Assembly (NCBI RefSeq): GCF_000280925.3
Contig: NZ_CP012109.1
Coordinates: 2,376,501-2,440,500, forward strand
Source: Myxococcus hansupus
GTDB taxonomy: Bacteria > Myxococcota > Myxococcia > Myxococcales > Myxococcaceae
DNA length: 64,000 nucleotides
Reading direction: 5' to 3'
Shown here: piece by piece, positions 38,066-45,873 of the stretch
How the letters are laid out: each line of letters starts with the position of its first letter
Position numbering within the stretch: the stretch's first letter is position 1
The notes under the pieces: generated by a model
What the model saw: only the letters and a program-made list of their open reading frames with translations
What the model was told of the DNA's origin: nothing
Database searches by the model: none
Position numbers and translations under genes: made by a program

Positions 38066-38430
38066 GCCGCCAACGTGCACGACACGCACGAACTCTTCCC
38101 TCTGCTAGACGCGGTGCCCGCAGTGAAGACACCCGCGGGCGGTCGTCGATTCCGGCCGAAGAAGGCCCATGGCGACAAGGCCTACGCCTCGAAGAAGAAC
38201 CGGCGAGAGCTGCACAGGTGCAGCATCGCCCGCGCATTGCCCGTCCTGGGGTAGAGTCGAAGGGCCGACTGGGTCGGCACCGCTGGGTGGTGGAGCGCAC
38301 GCAGGCCTGGAAGAACCAGTTCCAACGTCTTCGAATGCGAGATGAGCGGAGGGCCGATGTTCACTTCGGCTCCCTCGTTCTCAGTTGCTGCGTCATCCTC
38401 CTACGCAGCCTCAACTCTCACATTTGGTAG
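38066..38430 (+). pseudogene. IS5-family transposase, C-terminal fragment
   Basis: The first frame reads ANVHDTHELFPLLDAVP and RPKKAHGDKAYASKKNRREL. After a frameshift near 38230 it continues GVESKGRLGRHRWVVERTQA and RRADVHFGSLVL to the TAG at 38430. The D (GDKAY) and E (VVERT) of the catalytic triad are recognisable and the N-terminal half is absent. It abuts the truncated VirE-like gene and probably caused the truncation. Confidence 0.8.
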
Positions 38431-38621
38431 GCCGTTTTGTGCGGGAACCCCTTGACCGAACCTTCATGTGAAGCTTGTTGGTTGTCGCTGGCGCAGTGTT
38501 CGCTGGCGGACTGGGTTCCCGGGTTTGGCTATTTGGGGCGCCGGGCGGGACTTGACTATGGTTTCAAGATTGGCCGATTTTAATTGCGATGTATCCGAAT
38601 TGGGGCACTGGGGGACATGCA

Positions 38622-39524
38622 ATGACGAGCAAAGGTCCGTTTCGACGGGGATTTCTGCTGGCGGTTGCCGTGGTGTCGACAGGGTGCAGTGATTATCTTG
38701 GTGAAGATCAAACGCCAATAGACCTGAATCCTCCATCGCTGACTGAGGCGCAACGGTCACTCCAGCGCATCGACCGACTCTCTGAATCCAACCCGGTGGC
38801 TGCAATGGACGCCACGCGGAAGTTGCGTCCGAAGCTCGATGAGCTCAATCAATTGACTGCGCGCGTCGAGATGGCGCCGAATCACTTTGTTGAGTTCTAT
38901 GTTCTGTCGCACGGCACCCTTATCGTGGAGCGCCGCCCCGTCGGGGATGAGCGTGTCTTGCGTGATGCGGATGTTTCCGAGCATTCCGCTGCGGAGCTCT
39001 ACCGTCGGCTTACGGACGGCGCCACGCCGCCACCATCATTGCTGAGGGCCGAGTCGCACCGTGGGTCTCCTGATGACTCCTCTATGGCTGGGCGAAATGA
39101 AGCAGTCCCCAGCTCGGAGTCGACAGCGGGCTCTGACCCGGATGTCACCTCGTCGTGGACGGGGACTGATGGCCAACGCTGGAGAGATGCTGTTTGCTTC
39201 AGGGGCGGAGATTTTTATGATTGCTTGCCCAATAGGACCGGCTTTGCGCATGCGGCCGCGAATACCAAGACGTCATTTGCCGAGGTTGCGCCCTATAGGG
39301 GTAATGTGAGGCTGCAGTTCACTTATGACAATGCCCCAAGGGCGGGTTGGCCTGTTTTTGTCGGAGAGCACTGGTCAGGCTGGTGGCATAGTTCCGGCAG
39401 TGGGACGGATTATCACATTGTCAATCATCGATGGGATGTCATGGAGGCGGAAGGGGACGGATTTCACTGGGCCTTTTCGTTCAGGTGGAATTGTACCTTG
39501 GGTGCCTGTAATACCCGCCCTTGA
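38622..39524 (+). CDS. Lipoprotein of unknown function (cargo gene)
   Basis: Encodes 300 residues. The ATG at 38622 follows GGGGGA and begins a lipoprotein signal (FRRGFLLAVAVVSTGC, Cys22). The middle (~25-110) is helical and charged. A Ser/Asp/Gly-rich linker (~140-175) precedes a Trp-rich C-terminal domain (GWPVFVGEHWSGWWHSSGSG) with four Cys (AVCFRG, YDCLP, NCTLGACN). Composition is less GC-rich than the chromosome and the gene lies among IS and phage debris on the plus strand, like the other cargo genes. No family is recognised. Confidence 0.65.
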   Translation: MTSKGPFRRGFLLAVAVVSTGCSDYLGEDQTPIDLNPPSLTEAQRSLQRIDRLSESNPVAAMDATRKLRPKLDELNQLTARVEMAPNHFVEFYVLSHGTLIVERRPVGDERVLRDADVSEHSAAELYRRLTDGATPPPSLLRAESHRGSPDDSSMAGRNEAVPSSESTAGSDPDVTSSWTGTDGQRWRDAVCFRGGDFYDCLPNRTGFAHAAANTKTSFAEVAPYRGNVRLQFTYDNAPRAGWPVFVGEHWSGWWHSSGSGTDYHIVNHRWDVMEAEGDGFHWAFSFRWNCTLGACNTRP

Positions 39525-39545
39525 TGTTTTCGGCGGTTGCTTTCG

Positions 39546-39863
39546 TTGAAGCGGGCGAAGTCGTGGGCCTTCTAGAAGGTCCCGACAAGCTCGTGGGTGT
39601 GCTGGTGCAGCTCGACCTCGACTTCGTCGGCAAGCTTCCCTTCTCGGTGGCACCGGCCGATCGCCTGTTCCCACGCAGCGCCGTCGGCCGGTGGATTCAC
39701 AAACAGCATTCGCGAGAACATCGTCAGGTTCTTGCCCGTCCCGTGGGCGCGGAGCGAAGCGTCGCTTCCAGGCTGCCGCCGTAGAAGGGCAAACCTGCCG
39801 CCTTCGGGTTGCGCTGGCCAGGCTCCGGGAACGCAACCCAGACGACTCCCGCCTGCCCCTCGT
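39546..39863 (-). pseudogene. Fragment of a second SNF2-type helicase gene
   Basis: It matches the 3' part of the helicase gene (30350-30708) over its length with scattered changes and one ~40-bp deletion. The minus strand reads GVVWVAFPEPGQRNPKAAGL, LPFYGG and LRAHGTGKNLTMFSRMLFVN. It is a decayed homologue rather than a recent duplicate. Confidence 0.8.
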
Positions 39864-39989
39864 TTCTCGTAGAGGCGCCAGGATTGGCGCTCATCGACTT
39901 GGCGGCGGCGCCCAACGGACGCGACACGCACCGGCTCTTCCCGCTGGTCGACTCCGTGCCGCACTCAGACACATGGGCTGGCACGGGGG

Positions 39990-40070
39990 GCGGCCACCGC
40001 TTGACGAGTCGGAACTCAGATGATCGTTGCGCAGGGGCGACTCGATGGTCGAATGGCCGTCGAATATGCG
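39990..40070 (-). pseudogene. Fragment of a second tyrosine integrase
   Basis: The minus strand reads FDGHSTIESPLRNDHLSSDS, matching GHSTIEMTMRYAHLSPDT of the integrase at 20875. The DNA shares an 18-bp identical run (CTCGATGGTCGAATGGCC, also at 21004-21021) with recognisable flanking similarity. The catalytic Tyr codon is lost (RYAHL to RNDHL). Confidence 0.65.
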
Positions 40071-40153
40071 TGCCGCGGACTTGGAACGGACCTGAGCACG
40101 CTCCGACCGTGCCCAGCGGTCTCCAAGCAGCCAGCAGGTGTTTCGGCTTGGCG

Positions 40154-40444
40154 TCACGGTGTTGTCGGCGCGAACCCTGGACACTCTGCGTTGATGTACT
40201 CGATGAAGTGAGACGTTCTGCGGCCAGATCGAATTGGCGTGGAATCGCAGAAGCATCGGTCCGAGCCAACTTCCGTGCTGTAGGTGGCGTCGCTGTAATA
40301 CACGGTGAGGGAGTCAGTCAGACAGCGGAACAGCGGGGCTTCGCTCGATGCTACATCGGCTTGCGCGCCCAGGTCTGCCTCATCCCCTCCACAGCCGAAC
40401 TGAAGTCCGACGACGACGCATCCCAGCATCAACAGTGTGCGCAT
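40154..40444 (-). CDS. Small DUF6289-like lipoprotein
   Basis: Encodes 96 residues from the ATG at 40444, set by AGGAGG 5 bases upstream. The signal MRTLLMLGCVVVGLQFGC lipidates Cys18. The mature part has VYYSDATYSTEVGSDRCFC, SGRRTSHFIEY and AEC. This pattern resembles the small DUF6289 exported proteins common in myxobacteria; the assignment is from memory of the pattern. It probably belongs to the chromosome beyond the element. The function is unknown. Confidence 0.65.
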   Translation of the reverse strand: MRTLLMLGCVVVGLQFGCGGDEADLGAQADVASSEAPLFRCLTDSLTVYYSDATYSTEVGSDRCFCDSTPIRSGRRTSHFIEYINAECPGFAPTTP

Positions 40445-40799
40445 TGTTCCTCCTGGTGATGAACCGCTCCAGACAACTGTTGCGAGAAGAGGCTGCCACA
40501 AAGTCTGATGGGCGTGTGTCGGGGATGGGTATTTCGTGGTGCGCGCAACAGTTCAGCTTGTTGGGGCGGTTGCCATTGGGTCGGGAGGCCTGGGCTTGAT
40601 GGACATGGGAACCTCTCTTGCGGCTGGATGACGCCGCGCCGCAGCGGCCGAGGTCGCGGAAGCCAAGGGAGGCGGGTGTAGATGGGGACACTGTCCCTCC
40701 ATGTCCCGGACTGAGTCCGAGATGTGCTGACCGTGCATGGACTCCGGGCGCGTCCCGGTGGAGGCTTGGGGGCGGTACACCCGGTTTCAGGAAGGGTTC
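40445..40799. other. Divergent intergenic region with a palindrome
   Basis: This 355-bp stretch between the lipoprotein and the pirin gene holds no supported ORF. GGGACA-C-TGTCCC (40684-40696), followed by another TGTCCC (40701-40706), lies ~100 bp upstream of the pirin start and is a possible operator. Nothing else is recognised. Confidence 0.35.
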
Positions 40800-41756
40800 A
40801 TGACCTTCAGCTCGCGCCGCAGCTTCCTCGTCCAGTCCGGTCTTCTCGTGGCCGCCTCGGCCCTTGGGTGTCGGCGCTCGGAGTCCCCGGCGGTCATCCT
40901 GAAGTCGCAGCGCGCGGTGACGCAGACCCTCGAGGGCATTCCGGCGACGGATGGCGCGGGCGTGAGCCTGACGCGTGTCATCGGGCAACCCGCGCTGCGG
41001 AACCTCGACCCGTTCCTGATGCTGGACCGGTTCCACTCGGATGATCCGGGGGCCTACATCAACGGGTTTCCGAACCACCCGCACCGGGGCTTCGAGACGG
41101 TCACCGTCATGCTCGACGGACGGATGCGCCACCGGGACAGCCGAGGCAACAGCGGGCTCATCGCCGGGGGCGGCTCGCAGTGGATGACCGCGGGGCGGGG
41201 CCTCATCCACTCGGAGATGCCCGAGCAGGTCCACGGCCTCATGTCCGGCTTCCAGCTCTGGCTCAACCTCCCCGCCGCGGAGAAGATGTGTCCGCCCGCC
41301 TACCAGGACCATGCTCCCGAACAGCTCGCGGAGGAGCGGCTCAGCCCCTCCGGCAGCCGCGCTCGCGTCATCGCGGGCCAGATGAACGGGCTGCAAGGGC
41401 CTGTCCGAGAGCGGCCTACGCAGCCGCTCCTGCTGACCCTGGCGCTCGAGGACGACCGGCCCTTCGAAATCGAGCTTCCCATGGACCACACGGCCTTCGC
41501 CTTCGTGTCCGCCGGAGAGGTCGACCTGGGGCCCGAGAGTTCGGCCAGGGCCGTTCGTGAAAACTCGCTCGCGCTGCTCGGTCCAGGCCGTCGGCTTCGC
41601 GTTCGCGCGAAGAACCGGCGGAGTGCGCTGCTCATCGCCGCGGCGAGGCCCTTGCGAGAGCCCATCGTCCAATACGGCCCCTTCGTCATGAACACCCGTG
41701 AAGAGATTCAACAGGCGTTCGATGACTACCGCGCGGGTGTGCTCGACCGGGGCTGA
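40800..41756 (+). CDS. Exported pirin-family protein (Tat lipoprotein)
   Basis: Encodes 318 residues from the ATG at 40800 after AGGAAGG. The N-terminus SSRRSFLVQSGLLVAASALGC has a twin-arginine motif and a lipobox (Cys24), so the protein is probably exported folded and lipidated. The bicupin pirin body follows: metal-binding HPHRGFETVTVML, GRMRHRDS, and TAGRGLIHSEMPE, with the pirin C-terminal cupin at ~190-290. Cytosolic pirins are quercetinase-like or transcription cofactors; an exported one suggests an extracytoplasmic dioxygenase-like role (inference). It converges on recQ with a 6-bp gap. Confidence 0.88.
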   Translation: MTFSSRRSFLVQSGLLVAASALGCRRSESPAVILKSQRAVTQTLEGIPATDGAGVSLTRVIGQPALRNLDPFLMLDRFHSDDPGAYINGFPNHPHRGFETVTVMLDGRMRHRDSRGNSGLIAGGGSQWMTAGRGLIHSEMPEQVHGLMSGFQLWLNLPAAEKMCPPAYQDHAPEQLAEERLSPSGSRARVIAGQMNGLQGPVRERPTQPLLLTLALEDDRPFEIELPMDHTAFAFVSAGEVDLGPESSARAVRENSLALLGPGRRLRVRAKNRRSALLIAAARPLREPIVQYGPFVMNTREEIQQAFDDYRAGVLDRG

Positions 41757-41762
41757 GCGGGC

Positions 41763-43715
41763 TCACGTCATCGTTTGACGGCAGAAGCCGAGCACCTCGG
41801 CGAAGGGCCAGGCGTCGAGCGCCCCGAACAGCGCGTGGCCTCCGAGCTTCGCCCGGGTGAGGGCGGGGCTGCTCAACCCGCAGAGGAAGCGCGCGGACTG
41901 ACGCGGGTGGCTCAGGGCCTCGGGATGCCGCGCCACCAACGCCCGGAAGGCGGCCACGTCCAGCTTCGCGGGCAGCGAGGGCCTCGGCCGGGTGGCGGGG
42001 AGGACCTGTGCTTCGCCCGTGCGGCAGAACGTGCAGTGTCCACACGGCGCTTCGCGCCACTGGCCAAAGTGCGACACCAGGGCATTGCTCTGGCAACCCG
42101 TATGCGTGACGAGCTTCAGCACGGCCTGAACGCGCGCGACCTCCTGGGCTTCACGTTGTTGGAACCGGCGCACGAGGAGTGTTGAGAGCGCGTCGGCGCC
42201 CTTGTCGGAATGCAGCCGCGTGTAGTGCTGACGGGGCTCGGTGACTTGCGTCAGCACGAGCCCCTGTTCCTGGAGGTACTCGAGCGCCTTCACCACGCGT
42301 TCGCGCGGCTGCTGGAGCGACTCCGCGACCACCGTGGGTTCGAGCGTGTACCAGGTGCGCCCCTTCTTCGCGGCCGCGAAGACGTCACGCAGGAACTTCG
42401 CGCGTTCCCCCTTGAAGCGGCCCACGAGTTCCTCGAGGGTAACGAGCGGCTGCACCTTGTATCCCACGAAGTACGGCGTGCCCTGCCGGAGGACGCCTTC
42501 GAGCTCCAGGTACGTCAGCGCCGTGCGCAGCACGAGTTGCCGCACGTCATGCTGGGTGGACAAGGCGTACAGGTTGAGGCTCAGCTCGGGGCCCATGTCG
42601 AGCAGCTCCGTGACGAGCCCCTGGATTGCCTCGGCGGTCGGTGTGTCGCCGTGCGCGAAGTTCTCCAAGGTGGGCACGTCGTCGGGACAGGCGAACAGCT
42701 CCACCACGGACGGTGCGCCATCCCGTCCTGCCCGGCCGATTTCCTGGCTGTAGCTCTCCAGTCCCTTCGGCAGGTTGTAGTGATACACGGCCCGGACATT
42801 CGCTTTGTCGATGCCCATCCCAAACGCGATGGTGGCCACGACGATGCCGTTGCCGGACGTCATCCACCGTTCCTGCACCTGCTCCCGGACCTCGCTCTCC
42901 AGGCCCGCGTGGTAGGCCTGGGCGGGAAGGCCCTTGGCGGCGAGAAACGTCGCGACGCGCTCGGCGGTCTTCTGCAGGGTGACGTAGATGATGGTGGGCC
43001 CAGGCGGACGCGTGTTCAGCCGCTCGAGCAGCAGTGCATCCCGGTCCTCCGCTTCGACCGGCGTGGTCTCCAGGGTGAGGTTCTGACGGTAGAAGCCGGT
43101 GATGACCGCGTTGGACTCGGGGATGCCGAAGCCCTGGCAGATGTCCCGGACCACGGAAGGTGTCGCCGTGGCGGTGAGCGCGAGCAGCCGCTCGGCTGAA
43201 ACGTCCCGCGCCGCCTTCGCCAGCTTGAGGTAGTCCGGTCGGAAGTTGTGTCCCCATTCGGAGACACAATGCGCTTCATCCACGGCGAACAGCGCGATGC
43301 GCAGTTCCCGGAGCAGGGACAGGAAGCGCTCGTTGTTGAATCGCTCGGGCGCGACGTACAGCAGCTTGATGGCACCGTCGCGCAGCGCCTGCGTCACCTC
43401 GCGTGCGTCGTCCAGGGACTGGGACGAGTCCAGCTTCGCGGCCCGGATGCCTTGCCGTTCCAGCGCGTCAATCTGGTCTTTCATCAACGCAATCAGCGGC
43501 GAGACGACGACGGTGATGCCGTCCAGCATCAGCGCGGGGAGTTGGTAGCACAGGGATTTTCCGCCGCCTGTTGGGAACACGGCGAGCGCAGCGGCCCCCG
43601 GCCCCAGCAATGCGTCGATGACTTCGCGTTGGCCCGGCCGGAAGCCGGTCAGTCCGAAGCGTTCGCGGAGCACCGTGTCGAGCGGGCGGCTGGGGGCGTT
43701 CTCGTTCCGTTGCAT
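41763..43715 (-). CDS. recQ: ATP-dependent DNA helicase RecQ
   Basis: Encodes 650 residues from the ATG at 43715 (the frame is open further upstream into the next gene, but family similarity starts here). Motifs: FRPGQREVIDALL (motif 0), FPTGGGKSLCYQLPAL (Walker A), FAVDEAHCVSEWGHNFRPDY (DEAH), LTATATPSV, and QEIGRAGRDG (motif VI). An RQC-like zinc segment (CQSNALVSHFG..PCGHCTFC) lies near residue 535. No complete HRDC domain is obvious after it. It acts 3'-5' in recombination and fork repair. It lies 8 bp downstream of the LysR gene, so the two are probably co-transcribed. Confidence 0.93.
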   Translation of the reverse strand: MQRNENAPSRPLDTVLRERFGLTGFRPGQREVIDALLGPGAAALAVFPTGGGKSLCYQLPALMLDGITVVVSPLIALMKDQIDALERQGIRAAKLDSSQSLDDAREVTQALRDGAIKLLYVAPERFNNERFLSLLRELRIALFAVDEAHCVSEWGHNFRPDYLKLAKAARDVSAERLLALTATATPSVVRDICQGFGIPESNAVITGFYRQNLTLETTPVEAEDRDALLLERLNTRPPGPTIIYVTLQKTAERVATFLAAKGLPAQAYHAGLESEVREQVQERWMTSGNGIVVATIAFGMGIDKANVRAVYHYNLPKGLESYSQEIGRAGRDGAPSVVELFACPDDVPTLENFAHGDTPTAEAIQGLVTELLDMGPELSLNLYALSTQHDVRQLVLRTALTYLELEGVLRQGTPYFVGYKVQPLVTLEELVGRFKGERAKFLRDVFAAAKKGRTWYTLEPTVVAESLQQPRERVVKALEYLQEQGLVLTQVTEPRQHYTRLHSDKGADALSTLLVRRFQQREAQEVARVQAVLKLVTHTGCQSNALVSHFGQWREAPCGHCTFCRTGEAQVLPATRPRPSLPAKLDVAAFRALVARHPEALSHPRQSARFLCGLSSPALTRAKLGGHALFGALDAWPFAEVLGFCRQTMT

Positions 43716-43723
43716 GAAGGTGT

Positions 43724-44614
43724 TCACCTGGCGAAGAGCGTAACCACGAAGTCCAAGAACACGCGAACGCGCGAGGGCAGGTGCTTGCCGCGCGGGTACA
43801 CGGCATGGATGGCGCACTCCTCGCCTAGGTGCTCCTCGAGCACGGGCACGAGCGCACCGGACTCAAGGTGCCTCGCCACCATGAAGTCGAAGAGCCAGGT
43901 GATTCCCACGCCCAACACGGCCGCGTCGAGCAGGGTGGCGCCATGATTCGTGTGGAACGTGCCTCTTGGCTCGAAGTGCACCGGCGCTTCCGTTCCTCGC
44001 GATTGCATCACCCAGGGGGCCAGCGCTCCGTCGCGGAGGAAGCCCAGGCAGTTGTGCCGGGACAGGTCCTCGGGTGTCGCGGGGCGGCCGTGGCGTCGCA
44101 GGTACGCGGGGGCGGCACAGGCCATCAGCCGCGTGACGCCCAGCTTCCGCGCCACCAATCGCGAGTCCTGCATCGCGCCCAGGCGGAGCAGCACGTCAAC
44201 GCCTTCGGCGACGGGGTCCACGACATGGTCTCGGAGCGTCAGTTGGACTTCCAATCCCGGATGGGCCGCCAGGAAGCGGGGGAGCGCGGGCATGAGCACG
44301 AGCTGCCCCATGACTTGCGTCGCGTCGACGCGGAGCACGCCCACCGGGCGGTGCCGGGCGTGGGAAAGGGACTCCTTCGCGTCCTGCAGTTCTCCGAGGA
44401 TGCGCTGGCAGCGCTCGTAGAACGCGCGGCCGTCCTCGGTGAGGCGCAGCGTGCGGGTGGTTCGTTGGAAGAGCACGACGCCCAGCTCGTCCTCCAGCCG
44501 GGCGATGCGCCGACTCACGGCGGAGGCGGTGACCTGGAGCTTTCGGGCCGCACGCGTGAAGTCACCGTGTTCCACGGCGCGGACGAAGGCTTCGATGTTC
44601 GAGAGGGAGTGCAT
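43724..44614 (-). CDS. LysR-family transcriptional regulator
   Basis: Encodes 296 residues from the ATG at 44614 (MHSLSNIEAFVRAVEHGDFT). The winged HTH (FTRAARKLQVTASAVSRRIARLE) is followed by a type 2 periplasmic-binding-like effector domain (~90-290), close to the DsdC/AaeR-like subgroup. It is divergent from the saccharopine-dehydrogenase-like gene (99-bp gap), the classical LysR arrangement, so that gene is the likely target. The effector is unknown. Confidence 0.9.
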   Translation of the reverse strand: MHSLSNIEAFVRAVEHGDFTRAARKLQVTASAVSRRIARLEDELGVVLFQRTTRTLRLTEDGRAFYERCQRILGELQDAKESLSHARHRPVGVLRVDATQVMGQLVLMPALPRFLAAHPGLEVQLTLRDHVVDPVAEGVDVLLRLGAMQDSRLVARKLGVTRLMACAAPAYLRRHGRPATPEDLSRHNCLGFLRDGALAPWVMQSRGTEAPVHFEPRGTFHTNHGATLLDAAVLGVGITWLFDFMVARHLESGALVPVLEEHLGEECAIHAVYPRGKHLPSRVRVFLDFVVTLFAR

Positions 44615-44713
44615 TGATGCGTGGCCCGCACAGATGATGTTCACGGACCTCATTCGCATTCCACCTCGACGCGCGACAGAACCGTTCGGGAATCGTCACG
44701 GAGAGGTTCGAGG

Positions 44714-45862
44714 ATGAGTGCTGAGGGGCGGAGCGGGGACATCATCGTCGTTGGGGGTTATGGGCAGGTCGGAAGGGAGGTGGTGCGCGTCCTGGCGCCC
44801 GCGTTCCCGGGCCGCGTCGTGGTGGCGGGACGGAGCGCCGCTCGCGCGGAAGCCCTCGCGAGACGAACGGGCGAGGGCGCTCGAGGGCTCGCGCTGGACA
44901 TCACGTCGCCCACGGCCCTCTCCCGCCTCGAAGGCGCGGCGCTGGTGGTGATGTGCCTGGACCAGCGGACCACGTTTTTCGTCGAGCAGTGTCTGCGGGC
45001 GGGCATCGACTACGTGGACGTGACGGCCAACGGTGACTCGCTGGCGGCTTTCGAGCGCCTGGGGCCGCTCGCCCGTGAGGCCGGGAGCACCGCTGTCGTC
45101 AGTGTCGGCATCGCGCCGGGACTCACCCAGCTTCTGGCCGCGCAGGCCGTGTCCAGGCTCGATGCGACGCAGCGCCTGGACCTCTTCGTCCTGTTGGGGG
45201 CGGGGGATGTCCACGGCGCGGCGGCCATTGAATGGACACTGGAGAACCTGGCCGCTCCGTTCGACGTCTACCGGGACGGTGTGCTCCAGCGGGTTCACAG
45301 CTTTCGTGAGACCACGGATGTCCAGTTCCCTGGGGAGCGCCAGGCGCGGCCTGCGTGGCGATTCAACTTCCCGGACCAGCGCGCCGCGGCGCGGACCTTG
45401 TCCGTGCCCACCGTTTCCACGTGGCTTCGCTTCGACCCTTCGTGGCTGGGCGGGGTGGCCGCGTTCGCCGTGAAAGCCGGCCTGGGGCGCCTGCTGCACC
45501 GGGCCTGGGTTCGTCGTGCGCTGACCTGGCTCTCGCAGCGTGTTCACGCGGGCTCGGATGCGTTCGCGGTGATGGCGCGGGCCGAGGGACAGGTCGCGGG
45601 CGTGCCCGCCGTCCGGTGGGCCGCGGTGCAAGGCCACCGGGAAGCGGAGGCGACGGGCCGGGTCGCCGCGGAGGTGGCTCGCGAGCTGCTCACAGGCCGA
45701 CGGCCCGGTGGTGTGCTTCACCTGGACCAGTTCGTCGAACAGCCCGAGGCCCTCGTCCGGCGCGTCGTCGAGGCCGTGCCGGACGCGCGGTATGAGACGA
45801 GCCCCACGGGGGCGGTCACCGAAGCTGTCATCCCGCATGCGGTGCTCGCGGCGCGGGGATAG
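44714..45862 (+). CDS. Saccharopine-dehydrogenase-like NAD(P)-binding protein
   Basis: Encodes 382 residues from the ATG at 44714 (GAGAGG upstream). A Rossmann fold opens the protein: IIVVGGYGQVGREVVRVLA (GGxGxxG), then VVVAGRS and VVMCLDQRTTFFVEQCLRAG. It belongs to the saccharopine dehydrogenase NADP-binding superfamily, whose members include trans-acting enoyl reductases and amino-acid enzymes; the substrate cannot be read here. It lies 12 bp upstream of the amidase gene, so they probably form an operon controlled by the divergent LysR gene. Confidence 0.82.
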   Translation: MSAEGRSGDIIVVGGYGQVGREVVRVLAPAFPGRVVVAGRSAARAEALARRTGEGARGLALDITSPTALSRLEGAALVVMCLDQRTTFFVEQCLRAGIDYVDVTANGDSLAAFERLGPLAREAGSTAVVSVGIAPGLTQLLAAQAVSRLDATQRLDLFVLLGAGDVHGAAAIEWTLENLAAPFDVYRDGVLQRVHSFRETTDVQFPGERQARPAWRFNFPDQRAAARTLSVPTVSTWLRFDPSWLGGVAAFAVKAGLGRLLHRAWVRRALTWLSQRVHAGSDAFAVMARAEGQVAGVPAVRWAAVQGHREAEATGRVAAEVARELLTGRRPGGVLHLDQFVEQPEALVRRVVEAVPDARYETSPTGAVTEAVIPHAVLAARG

Positions 45863-45873
45863 GCTGTGGCGTC

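Larger units (their letters stand above)
20846..40100. mobile_element. Decayed prophage/integrative element in tRNA-Leu (replication module plus cargo)
   Basis: The left border is the tRNA 3' end with the integrase gene directly abutting. Minus-strand genes in phage order (integrase, excisionase, RuvC-like, PolA, small protein, SNF2-type helicase, Cas4-like nuclease, methyltransferase, VirE/D5-like ATPase) run to ~38.06 kb. Transposase, helicase and integrase fragments follow to ~40.1 kb. There are no recognisable capsid, terminase, portal, tail or lysis genes. At least three in-frame stops and two frameshifts occur in the module. The right border is a guess: on reading I found no second copy of the tRNA 3' end. 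Confidence 0.8.

Noticed and set aside
20846-40100. CRISPR array associated with the Cas4-like nuclease
   Set aside because: There is no regularly spaced repeat and no other cas gene; the four dispersed motif copies are kilobases apart.
38400-41000. attR copy of the tRNA-Leu 3' end
   Set aside because: I read this stretch for the T-arm/acceptor sequence and found no convincing copy; the right border stays undefined.
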